A stretch of 29,840 bases of DNA from Bacteroidales bacterium UBA2287 (GTDB lineage Bacteria; Bacteroidota; Bacteroidia; Bacteroidales; Tenuifilaceae). Below, piece by piece: positions 8,772 to 14,668 of the stretch; position 1 is the first letter of the stretch, and each line of letters opens with the position of its first letter. The stretch is taken from assembly GCA_002345675.1 (NCBI GenBank), contig DDWL01000036.1, positions 1 to 29,840 of the forward strand, given 5' to 3'. The position numbers and the translations under genes are program-made. The notes beneath the pieces were generated by a model that saw only the letters and a program-made list of their open reading frames with translations, did no database searches and had not been told where the DNA came from.

Positions 8772-8779
8772 CAAAAGTA
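8772..8779 (-). promoter_or_regulatory. -7 promoter box for the minus-strand glycosyltransferase
   Basis: On the minus strand the sequence reads TACTTTTG, an exact match to TAnnTTTG, 35 bases upstream of the ATG at 8736. The -33 position is poorly conserved: the nearest candidate, ATTG, is 21 bases away. Confidence 0.45.
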
Positions 8780-8862
8780 TCGAATTTCTATACAATCTTT
8801 CAATCTGTGCAAAAGTTAACCAAAAATTGTTAAACCAGAGTTTTTATGTTGGGTGTAAATAA

Positions 8863-8899
8863 ATAGTCGGAGTGCGACTTGGTGTTGCGCCCCGACTAT
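8863..8899 (-). terminator. hairpin downstream of the lipoprotein gene, possible terminator
   Basis: ATAGTCGG (8863-8870) pairs with CCGACTAT (8892-8899). The inner arms AGTGCGAC and GTTGCGCC extend the stem with one mismatch and two G-T pairs around a five-base loop. It lies 67 bases past the lipoprotein stop codon. The minus-strand continuation is TTATTTA rather than a clean T-run, so termination is uncertain. Confidence 0.4.
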
Positions 8900-8966
8900 C
8901 AAAAGCTATATTGAATTATTGTAAGACTTCAAAATTTGGAAGCCCTATCGTTCCTTAAAATATAAA

Positions 8967-9344
8967 TTAATTAAAGGTCCATTTAACTAACCCTATATCG
9001 CCAACTTGGAGTTCAATTACAAGTTTGGTAATGCTATTTTCAATTACCTTGTAAAAAGTATTATTGTCCAATGTTAATGTTTTACCATCCTCGGCCAAGA
9101 CCCAGGTACCTGTTTCTGTATTGTCGCAGCTATCGTAAATGGCATAAGTACCATCGCTTTTAAAGTTCCATTTCGAATTGTTTTCACAACTTGTTGTAAC
9201 ATCCAACCCAGCCACAGTTTTCGACTCTAAAGTCCAGTTTCGTATAATCATGTTAACTTCGGTTGTCTCCTTTTTGCACGATGAAGCAAAAAATCCCATT
9301 AGGGCAACAATAGATACAATTAGCAATAAATTAATTTTCTTCAT
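8967..9344 (-). CDS. small lipocalin-like lipoprotein
   Basis: 125 residues. A lysine-start signal (MKKIN) is followed by a hydrophobic stretch and a lipobox A-S-S-C with the acylated cysteine at residue 23, then KKETTE. The mature part has a typical Bacteroidota lipocalin-like (Lipocalin_4-type) layout: NWTLESKTVAG, KWNFKSDGTYAIYD, GTWVLAEDGKTLTLD and a final KWTFN, that is, alternating short beta strands. It is probably anchored in the outer membrane or periplasm; ligand unknown. The gene stands alone on the minus strand between the glycan cluster and the murein ligase. Confidence 0.75.
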   Translation of the reverse strand: MKKINLLLIVSIVALMGFFASSCKKETTEVNMIIRNWTLESKTVAGLDVTTSCENNSKWNFKSDGTYAIYDSCDNTETGTWVLAEDGKTLTLDNNTFYKVIENSITKLVIELQVGDIGLVKWTFN

Positions 9345-9550
9345 TTTTTTTAGTTTTTAAGTGAAATTAATAATATGCAAATTAACACCTTTGTTAGCAT
9401 GTAAACGTTACACTATTCTGTTATAAAGTTATATAAGTCACGCTTTTTGAAGTGAGTTAGGTCGGTGTAGTTTTAGTTCTGTGAAATTAAAATATTGTAA
9501 CTAATCAGTCTACTGGAAGACAATGAAGATAAGGACTTTAATTCATAACA

Positions 9551-9706
9551 TTCTTTTCTTTGTGCCTCTTTGAGCTCCTTTGGGAACGGCGAAGCCCTCA
9601 ACCCTGCCTGCGTGCCATCACTTCGGCAGGCAGGGAAGTTAAACTTTGTGTAATAGCTATGTCACAAAGTAACACAAAGAAGACACTGAGTATCACAAAG
9701 AAGACA
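9551..9706. repeat. degenerate CTTTGTG-type intergenic repeat with an inserted palindrome
   Basis: Left arm motifs CTTTGTG and CTCTTTGAG (from 9558) face right-arm motifs CACAAAG-TAACACAAAG-ATCACAAAG (9663-9701), giving a loose inverted structure. In its middle sits a perfect 10-base-pair hairpin, CCCTGCCTGC (9602-9611) and GCAGGCAGGG (9626-9635), with a 14-base loop. The palindrome resembles the CTGCC/GGCAG units at 11865-11948. Confidence 0.55.
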
Positions 9707-9814
9707 TATTCATAATCGCTAATTCTTGACAATAATTAGTTACAAAATATTGAATTAGGCATTTAGTTAATAATGAATGATGCCAGCGGCAAGCCTCCGC
9801 TTAATATTTTTGGC

Positions 9815-9822
9815 TAAATTTG
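9815..9822 (+). promoter_or_regulatory. -7 promoter box for the Mpl-like ligase
   Basis: TAAATTTG matches TAnnTTTG exactly and is 19 bases before the ATG at 9842. No clear -33 TTTG at the right distance. Confidence 0.5.
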
Positions 9823-9841
9823 CCCATAGTAAATTTTAACC

Positions 9842-11203
9842 ATGCGCATACATTTCATAGCCATTGGCGGCAGCGCCATGCACAACTTAGCTATAGCTCT
9901 TAAAGCAAAGGGCTGCGAAATATCGGGCTCCGACGATGAAATTTTCGAACCATCGTTAAGCCGCCTTCGTAATCACGACATTTTGCCCAAAACCATTGGC
10001 TGGCAGCCCGAGTTAATAACAAGCAACCTCGATGCCGTTGTGCTTGGTATGCATGCCCGAACCGACAACCCCGAATTGGCTAGAGCCAAGGAGTTAGGAC
10101 TGAAAATTTACTCGTACCCCGAGTACCTTTACGAGCAAACCAAAAATAAAACTCGTGTAGTTATTGGCGGAAGTCACGGCAAAACCACCATTACATCAAT
10201 GGTAATGCACGTTTTGCGAACTGTTGGCGTTGAGTTCGACTACATGGTTGGAGCGCAGCTCGAAGGATTCGAAAATATGGTTGCCCTGTCGGAAAGCCCA
10301 AAAATAGCAGTTTTCGAGGGCGACGAGTACCTAACTTCGCCAATCGACCTTCGCCCAAAGTTTCACGTTTACAAACCAAATATTGCCTTTATTTCGGGCA
10401 TTGCGTGGGATCACATAAATGCCTTTCCAACCTACGAAATATACCGCAAGCAGTTCGAAATATTTGTTGAAAATATTGAGCCCAATGGGGCGTTGGTTTT
10501 TTGTGCAACCGATACTGAAACTGCCGAAGTTGCAAAGTTTGCTCGTCCCGACATTAAGTCGATTCCCTACATTGCTCATCCCTACATGCAAAAGGGCGAA
10601 GATTACTTTTTGCTAAACGGCTCTGCCGAAGTTCCTGTAAAAGTTATTGGCGACCACAATATGCAAAACATTGCAGGTGCCAAACAGGTATGCAGTTTGC
10701 TAGGCGTTTCCAATTCCGAATTCTATAAGGCAATGTCAACATTTGCTGGAGCCGCAAAACGGCTGCAAATTCTTGCTCAAAACAGTAAAACTCGTGTTTA
10801 CCTCGACTTTGCCCATTCGCCATCGAAGGTTAAGGCTACCATTAAAGCCGTTAAGCAGGCATTCCCAAGTCGGAAACTCTTTGCTTGCCTCGAACTACAT
10901 ACCTTTAGCAGCCTAAACGCTGAGTTTTTAAAGCAGTACAACGGTGCAATGGAAGGTGCCGATGTTCCAATAGTTTTTTTCGACGAGCATACGCTTGCCC
11001 ATAAAAAATTACCTGAGCTCAGCGCAGCAAAAGTGTCCGAGTCATTCGGAACGCCTGAGCCTAAAGTTTACATCAACTCAACCGTTTTGGTTTCCGATTT
11101 TGAAAAAGTGAACTGGGACGAGTGTACCTTGTTGCTTATGACCTCTGGTAATTTTTCGGGGGTTAATATGAAAGATCTTGCACTTCGAATTGTTAACCAA
11201 TAG
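9842..11203 (+). CDS. mpl: UDP-N-acetylmuramate:tripeptide ligase-like protein (murein recycling)
   Basis: 453 residues, the usual length for Mpl. This Mur-ligase family enzyme attaches the recycled tripeptide L-Ala-gamma-D-Glu-meso-DAP to UDP-N-acetylmuramate in the cytoplasm, using ATP. Seen: an N-terminal Rossmann domain (HFIAIGGSAMHNLA; SGSDDEIFEPS), the ATP loop GGSHGKTT at 109-116, EGDEYLTSP and AWDHINAFPTYE in the central domain, the HNMQN motif, and DFAHSPSKVKAT in the C-terminal domain. The first Met at 9842 directly precedes the conserved strand, so the start is firm. Bacteroidota carry this Mpl-like variant; whether it uses exactly the enterobacterial substrate is assumed by homology. 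The next gene starts 10 bases after its stop. Confidence 0.88.
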   Translation: MRIHFIAIGGSAMHNLAIALKAKGCEISGSDDEIFEPSLSRLRNHDILPKTIGWQPELITSNLDAVVLGMHARTDNPELARAKELGLKIYSYPEYLYEQTKNKTRVVIGGSHGKTTITSMVMHVLRTVGVEFDYMVGAQLEGFENMVALSESPKIAVFEGDEYLTSPIDLRPKFHVYKPNIAFISGIAWDHINAFPTYEIYRKQFEIFVENIEPNGALVFCATDTETAEVAKFARPDIKSIPYIAHPYMQKGEDYFLLNGSAEVPVKVIGDHNMQNIAGAKQVCSLLGVSNSEFYKAMSTFAGAAKRLQILAQNSKTRVYLDFAHSPSKVKATIKAVKQAFPSRKLFACLELHTFSSLNAEFLKQYNGAMEGADVPIVFFDEHTLAHKKLPELSAAKVSESFGTPEPKVYINSTVLVSDFEKVNWDECTLLLMTSGNFSGVNMKDLALRIVNQ

Positions 11204-11213
11204 TTTAAATGCC

Positions 11214-11807
11214 ATGGAAATAAAATGCGAAAGGCTTACCCTTAAGCCACTATCACTAAAAGAACTTGAAACGTACATGGCTTCGAGGGAGAAATTCGAA
11301 GAGAGTAGTAACCTCAATGTCTCAGGAGTTAAATTGGAAGGCGAATGCTGCGAAGAACTTCTTGAAATTATCGAGTCGAATCCTGGCGTGTGGAGCAGTA
11401 ACGATTACCTTTCGTACACGCTTTGGCTGCTTATCGACACAAAGCTAAAGTCAATAGTTGGGCAGTTTTGGTTCAACGGAAAGCCCACTGAAAATGGCGA
11501 ACTTGAAATGTTTTTCTCCATCGAAAAGCCATTTCGAAAAAAAGGGTATGCCACCGAAGCCGTTAAGGCTCTTTTGGAGTGGGTTAAGGGTTCACAAATG
11601 TTTCGAGTACTCTTAGTTGAGGCCTTCGACCATAACCTTGCAGCAATAAATTCGCTTAAAAAGTTGGGATTTCGAAAAATAGAACCCGATACTGATAGTT
11701 TTCTTAGTTTCTCCGAGGAGGATGAGGAGTTACCTATTTCAACTAATTACTTTTTAGTTGCTTATGCAAAAGATTTGAAATCAGAGGAATTAGACTTTGA
11801 AGTGTAA
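11214..11807 (+). CDS. GNAT-family N-acetyltransferase
   Basis: 197 residues from the ATG at 11214. The frame is open upstream to a TTG at 11178 inside mpl, but MEIKCERLTLKPLSLKEL is the normal GNAT/RimJ-like N-terminus. Central features are SIVGQFWFNG and the acetyl-CoA site region FRKKGYATEAVKALLEW (an R/Q-x-x-G-x-A-type loop), then VEAFDHNLAAINSLKKLGFRK, the classic GNAT motif B. It probably acetylates a small molecule or a protein N-terminus; the substrate is not evident. Very likely co-transcribed with mpl. Confidence 0.82.
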   Translation: MEIKCERLTLKPLSLKELETYMASREKFEESSNLNVSGVKLEGECCEELLEIIESNPGVWSSNDYLSYTLWLLIDTKLKSIVGQFWFNGKPTENGELEMFFSIEKPFRKKGYATEAVKALLEWVKGSQMFRVLLVEAFDHNLAAINSLKKLGFRKIEPDTDSFLSFSEEDEELPISTNYFLVAYAKDLKSEELDFEV

Positions 11808-11849
11808 GCATATTATTCTTTTTCTATTCCCTATTGCGATTTTCAATTT

Positions 11850-11975
11850 CTCGCTGATACCGCTTCTGCCGTCGGCAGACAGGGATTTACGCAGAAAAAA
11901 CTTAATGTGTTCATAATCTGCGTTTATCCCTGCCAGCCGACTGGCAGGTGCGCAATCTGCAAGAGACAATGAGTT
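11850..11975. repeat. dispersed intergenic repeat interrupted by two small palindromes
   Basis: The backbone 'ctgat...gatttacgcag...aatctgcgtttat...tgcgcaatctgcaagaga' is a second copy of the element at the left edge of the window. It carries two insertions. One is a hairpin, TCTGCC-GTC-GGCAGA (11865-11879), followed by CAGGG. The other is a palindrome, CCTGCCAGCCGACTGGCAGG (11929-11948), which is absent from the copy at 1-16. The rest of the 302-base space between the acetyltransferase and the tRNA holds only the promoter hairpin region. Confidence 0.65.
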
Positions 11976-12023
11976 ATATGAAATTAAGGTGTTAAATAAA
12001 AGGTGAAAATTTTTTGAAAAAAA

Positions 12024-12043
12024 TCATCCATTTTTTTGGATGA
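12024..12043. other. hairpin overlapping the tRNA-Glu/rpsT promoter
   Basis: TCATCCA (12024-12030) and TGGATGA (12037-12043) form a perfect 7-base-pair stem with a T6 loop. Its right arm includes the -33 TTTG at 12035-12038. Read on the minus strand it is followed by a T7 run, terminator-like, but no minus-strand gene ends nearby. Confidence 0.4.
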
Positions 12044-12065
12044 AAATATTTTTCCATTACCTTTG
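12035..12065 (+). promoter_or_regulatory. strong Bacteroidota promoter for tRNA-Glu and rpsT
   Basis: TTTG (12035-12038), 19 bases, then TACCTTTG (12058-12065): an exact -33/-7 consensus pair at the standard spacing. The tRNA begins 45 bases after the -7 box and rpsT follows without a visible terminator between, so both are probably on one transcript. Confidence 0.75.
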
Positions 12066-12109
12066 CACCCGCTTTATACAACAAATGAGTTTATAAAGCG
12101 AAAAAGCAA

Positions 12110-12181
12110 GGCCCGTTCGTCTAGGGGTTAGGACGTCAGGTTTTCATCCTGGTAACAGGGGTTCGATTCCCCTACGGGCTA
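12110..12181 (+). tRNA. tRNA-Glu (anticodon TTC)
   Basis: A complete cloverleaf. The acceptor arm is GGCCCGT with ACGGGCT (outermost pair G-T), and the D-arm is GTCTAGGGGTTAGGAC. The anticodon stem is TCAGG/CCTGG around loop TTTTCAT, with anticodon TTC at 12143-12145. The T-arm is AGGGG-TTCGATT-CCCCT and the discriminator base is A. The CCA end is not encoded. Confidence 0.96.
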
Positions 12182-12215
12182 CAAACTATAGTATTAAATT
12201 TATCAATTTACTGTC

Positions 12216-12470
12216 ATGGCAAATCATAAGTCATCGATTAAAAGAATTAGGCAAACTGAAGCTCGCAGAGTACATAACCGTTACTTTGCACGTTCAACCC
12301 GTAACGCCATTAAGGTTTTAAGGGAAACAACAAAGAAGGAAGAGGGAGTTGAGCTTCTACCTAAAGTTACAGCGCTACTTGACAAACTAGCAAAGAAAAA
12401 AATTATACACAAGAACAAGGCATCTAACCTTAAAAGTTCGCTTGCCATTCACGTTAATAAATTGCAGTAA
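12216..12470 (+). CDS. rpsT: 30S ribosomal protein S20
   Basis: 84 residues, basic and helical, the expected size of S20. It starts MANHKSSIKRIRQTEARRVHNR, the family hallmark, and contains the IIHKNKASNLKSSLA segment near the C-terminus that contacts 16S rRNA at the bottom of the small subunit. It lies 34 bases after tRNA-Glu and probably shares its promoter, although TAAATTTA around 12193 could be a weak second start. A strong hairpin terminator follows 20 bases after the stop. Confidence 0.96.
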   Translation: MANHKSSIKRIRQTEARRVHNRYFARSTRNAIKVLRETTKKEEGVELLPKVTALLDKLAKKKIIHKNKASNLKSSLAIHVNKLQ

Positions 12471-12490
12471 TTCGCAGTTGTAATGTTATA

Positions 12491-12520
12491 AAGGCTTACC
12501 TTAGGGTGAGCCTTTTTTTT
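12491..12520 (+). terminator. intrinsic terminator after rpsT
   Basis: AAGGCTTACC (12491-12500), loop TTAG, and GGTGAGCCTT pair over 10 positions (one G-T pair), followed by an unbroken T-run. The last bases of this T-run form the start of the -33 TTTG of the radC promoter. Confidence 0.88.
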
Positions 12521-12549
12521 TGAACAAAACGACCAATTTGTTACCTTCG
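12519..12549 (+). promoter_or_regulatory. radC promoter fused to the rpsT terminator tail
   Basis: TTTG at 12519-12522, a 19-base spacer and TACCTTCG at 12542-12549 (one mismatch to TAnnTTTG). The ATG follows only 7 bases after the -7 box, which implies a leaderless or nearly leaderless mRNA. Confidence 0.6.
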
Positions 12550-12556
12550 CTTAAAA

Positions 12557-13255
12557 ATGGATAAACAACCCAAAAACTTAACCATAAAGGACTGGGCGCT
12601 CGAGGATAGGCCCCGCGAAAAAATGATGGCAAAGGGTATTGGTGCCCTTTCCGATGCTGAGCTTATTGCTATTCTTATTGGCTCAGGAACACAAAACGAA
12701 ACGGCTGTCTCCATCTCGCAGCGCATTTTAAAAGCAGCCGACAACAACCTTAACGAACTGGGTAAATTTTCTCTTCCCGACTTTACGTCGATAAAGGGCA
12801 TTGGCGAAGCCAAAGGAATTACCATTATGGCTGCCTTAGAACTTGGTCGTCGAAGAAAACGTGCCGATGCGCTAAACCGAAAGCAAATTACTTCGAGTGC
12901 CGATGTTATTGAAATTTTCCAGCCGCAACTTGGCGACTTGCCTCACGAGGAATTCTGGGTGCTTTTACTTAACAGGGCAAACCGAATTCTCGACCAAGTA
13001 AGGGTTAGCCAGGGAGGAATTACAGGAACTGTGGTCGATGTTCGTATAATTATGCGTAGCGCCGTTTTAGCTTCTGCGTCAGGAATTATTTTGTGCCATA
13101 ACCACCCCTCGGGGAACTGCAAGCCTAGCGACGAGGATACTAAAATTACCCAAAAGGTAAAGCAGGCTGCACAAACCTTCGACATTTCGTTGCTCGACCA
13201 CGTTATTGTTACCGACCAAAAATGTACGTCGTTTGCCGATGATGGAATACTTTAA
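12557..13255 (+). CDS. radC: RadC/YeeS-family JAB-domain protein
   Basis: 232 residues. An N-terminal helix-hairpin-helix-like region (residues 20-100: LSDAELIAILIGSG, FTSIKGIGEAKGITIMAA) is followed by the RadC JAB/MPN metalloprotease-like domain. The zinc motif is intact: E131/E132 upstream, H181-x-H183-P-S-G and S191-x-x-D194. Despite the historical name, a role in radiation repair is not established; the family is associated with DNA or transformation-related functions and its biochemical activity is unclear. Length and domain order are normal. The start at 12557 agrees with the promoter box immediately upstream. Confidence 0.92.
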   Translation: MDKQPKNLTIKDWALEDRPREKMMAKGIGALSDAELIAILIGSGTQNETAVSISQRILKAADNNLNELGKFSLPDFTSIKGIGEAKGITIMAALELGRRRKRADALNRKQITSSADVIEIFQPQLGDLPHEEFWVLLLNRANRILDQVRVSQGGITGTVVDVRIIMRSAVLASASGIILCHNHPSGNCKPSDEDTKITQKVKQAAQTFDISLLDHVIVTDQKCTSFADDGIL

Positions 13256-13360
13256 TATTGCTGAAAAGTAGTTCGGACTAAAAAAATAGAAACAAAATGC
13301 TTGTAAACTCAATGCTTTTAGTAATTTGCAACGCGATAGCAACCAAATAACCCACAACCC

Positions 13361-14011
13361 ATGATTAAAATAATTGGCGAATCGAACTCTCTTCTAAACA
13401 AATTTATTTACGAAATAAGAAGTAGCGATATACAAACCGACAGCATGCGCTTTAGGCGCAATTTGGAGCGCATTAGCGAGGTGTTTGCCTACGAGGTAAG
13501 CCGCACGTTAACCTATAAGCCCGTTCAGGTGCAAACTCCCCTTGGCATTGCCGACACGTTTGTACATTCCGATACCATTGTTATTGCTTCAATTATGCGC
13601 GCAGGGTTGCCAATGCACCAAGGATTTCTAAATTTCTTCGACGATGCCGATAATGCATTTATTTCGGCCTACCGAAAGTACAGTAAGGATGGAACATTTA
13701 AAATTCAATTCGAGCATTTGTCGTGCCCACGTATCGACGATAAGGTAGTGCTAATTGTCGACCCAATGCTTGCAACAGGAGCGTCAATAGTTCTGGCTTA
13801 TAAAGCGCTACTCGAAAAAGGAAAGCCAAAGCACACTCATATTATGTCGATAATTGGCTCCAAGGAAGGAGTCGATTACGTTAAGAGTAACCTTCCGCAA
13901 AAAGACGTAACCATTTGGCTTGGTGCTGTTGACGATGAGCTAACCGTTAAATCGTACATAGTTCCTGGCCTTGGCGATGCTGGCGATTTAGCTTATGGGG
14001 CTAAGGAGTAA
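13361..14011 (+). CDS. upp: uracil phosphoribosyltransferase
   Basis: 216 residues. The enzyme converts uracil and PRPP to UMP in pyrimidine salvage. Features: IMRAGLPMHQGFLNFF around 78-93, the PRPP-binding loop VDPMLATGAS at 133-142, and the uracil-site C-terminus PGLGDAGDLAYG. The C-terminal region matches the Upp rather than the PyrR type. The start ATG at 13361 lies 106 bases after radC; GTAATTTG at 13321-13328 is a one-mismatch -7 box. The gene is convergent with folK, with only 6 bases between stop codons and no terminator hairpin. Confidence 0.93.
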   Translation: MIKIIGESNSLLNKFIYEIRSSDIQTDSMRFRRNLERISEVFAYEVSRTLTYKPVQVQTPLGIADTFVHSDTIVIASIMRAGLPMHQGFLNFFDDADNAFISAYRKYSKDGTFKIQFEHLSCPRIDDKVVLIVDPMLATGASIVLAYKALLEKGKPKHTHIMSIIGSKEGVDYVKSNLPQKDVTIWLGAVDDELTVKSYIVPGLGDAGDLAYGAKE

Positions 14012-14017
14012 CTGGGT

Positions 14018-14563
14018 TTAAATTCTGCACCTCGGTTTTACTGGTGGCTTAATTCCCTTGGTGTAATCGTGTACCTCAAGTTCGTCGGTGCATTCCTTTA
14101 AAAGTTGACTTATACTTTTGCCTGTAACTGGGTGAACTAAATTTGGTGCAATTTGAGCCAGCGGTTCAAGTACAAAACGCCTTTCGCACATGTGTAAATG
14201 GGGTATTTGTAGCTCCTCCAATTTTATTTCCTTGTCGTCAAACAGTAAAATATCAATGTCAATTGTACGCGAGCTGTAACTTTTACCCTCCCGTTTCCGT
14301 CCTAGTTGCTGTTCAATGTTGTTTGCTGTTTTTAAAATGCTAATTGGGTCTAGATTGGTTTCAACTTGAATAACCTGATTTAGAAACCAGTTTGAGGCAA
14401 AGAAACCCCATGGCTCCGATTCGAAAATGTTCGATTCGATAATAACATTGCCAATATTGCTGGAAATGAGTTTTATAGCTGTTTCGAGGTATTCCTCGCG
14501 ATTGCCTAAATTGCTGCCTATTTGAAAGTAAACAGAGTACATTTGCTTTTGTTTGGACTGCAA
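14018..14563 (-). CDS. folK: 2-amino-4-hydroxy-6-hydroxymethyldihydropteridine pyrophosphokinase
   Basis: 181 residues. It transfers pyrophosphate from ATP to 6-hydroxymethyl-dihydropterin, the step before dihydropteroate synthase in folate synthesis. Seen: YFQIGSNLGNREEYL at the N-terminus, the PWGFF loop at 51-55, LNQVIQVET, GRKREGKSYSSRTIDIDIL with the Mg-binding pair D102/D104, and HLHMCERRFVLEPLAQIAP. A second in-frame Met at residue 8 (14542) directly before YSVYFQ is an equally good start. The C-terminus runs about 15-20 residues beyond the E. coli enzyme. The gene is divergent from sppA across 105 bases. Confidence 0.93.
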   Translation of the reverse strand: MQSKQKQMYSVYFQIGSNLGNREEYLETAIKLISSNIGNVIIESNIFESEPWGFFASNWFLNQVIQVETNLDPISILKTANNIEQQLGRKREGKSYSSRTIDIDILLFDDKEIKLEELQIPHLHMCERRFVLEPLAQIAPNLVHPVTGKSISQLLKECTDELEVHDYTKGIKPPVKPRCRI

Positions 14564-14668
14564 AATTCAGCTAATAATAACAATTTAACAACTTTAAGTG
14601 TTAATCTTTTTCATATTTTTACAATCATATAACCGATTAAATTCCTAATTACAAATACCTTAATTACT

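Larger units (their letters stand above)
9345..9841. other. 497-base noncoding gap between the lipoprotein and Mpl-like genes
   Basis: No convincing gene in either strand. It holds the repeat cluster at about 9551-9706 and the promoter box at 9815-9822. The rest is AT-rich sequence without recognisable motifs. Confidence 0.7.

Noticed and set aside
9541..9706. Remnant of an insertion sequence
   Set aside because: Only short repeated CTTTGTG/CACAAAG motifs and a palindrome are present; no transposase fragment or terminal repeat pair.
10191..10591. Minus-strand open frames inside mpl
   Set aside because: Low-complexity shadow frames with no recognisable domain, fully inside a strongly supported gene.
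11178..11213. TTG start for the acetyltransferase at 11178, overlapping mpl
   Set aside because: The extra 12 residues are only the shifted frame of the mpl 3' end; the ATG at 11214 begins the normal family N-terminus.
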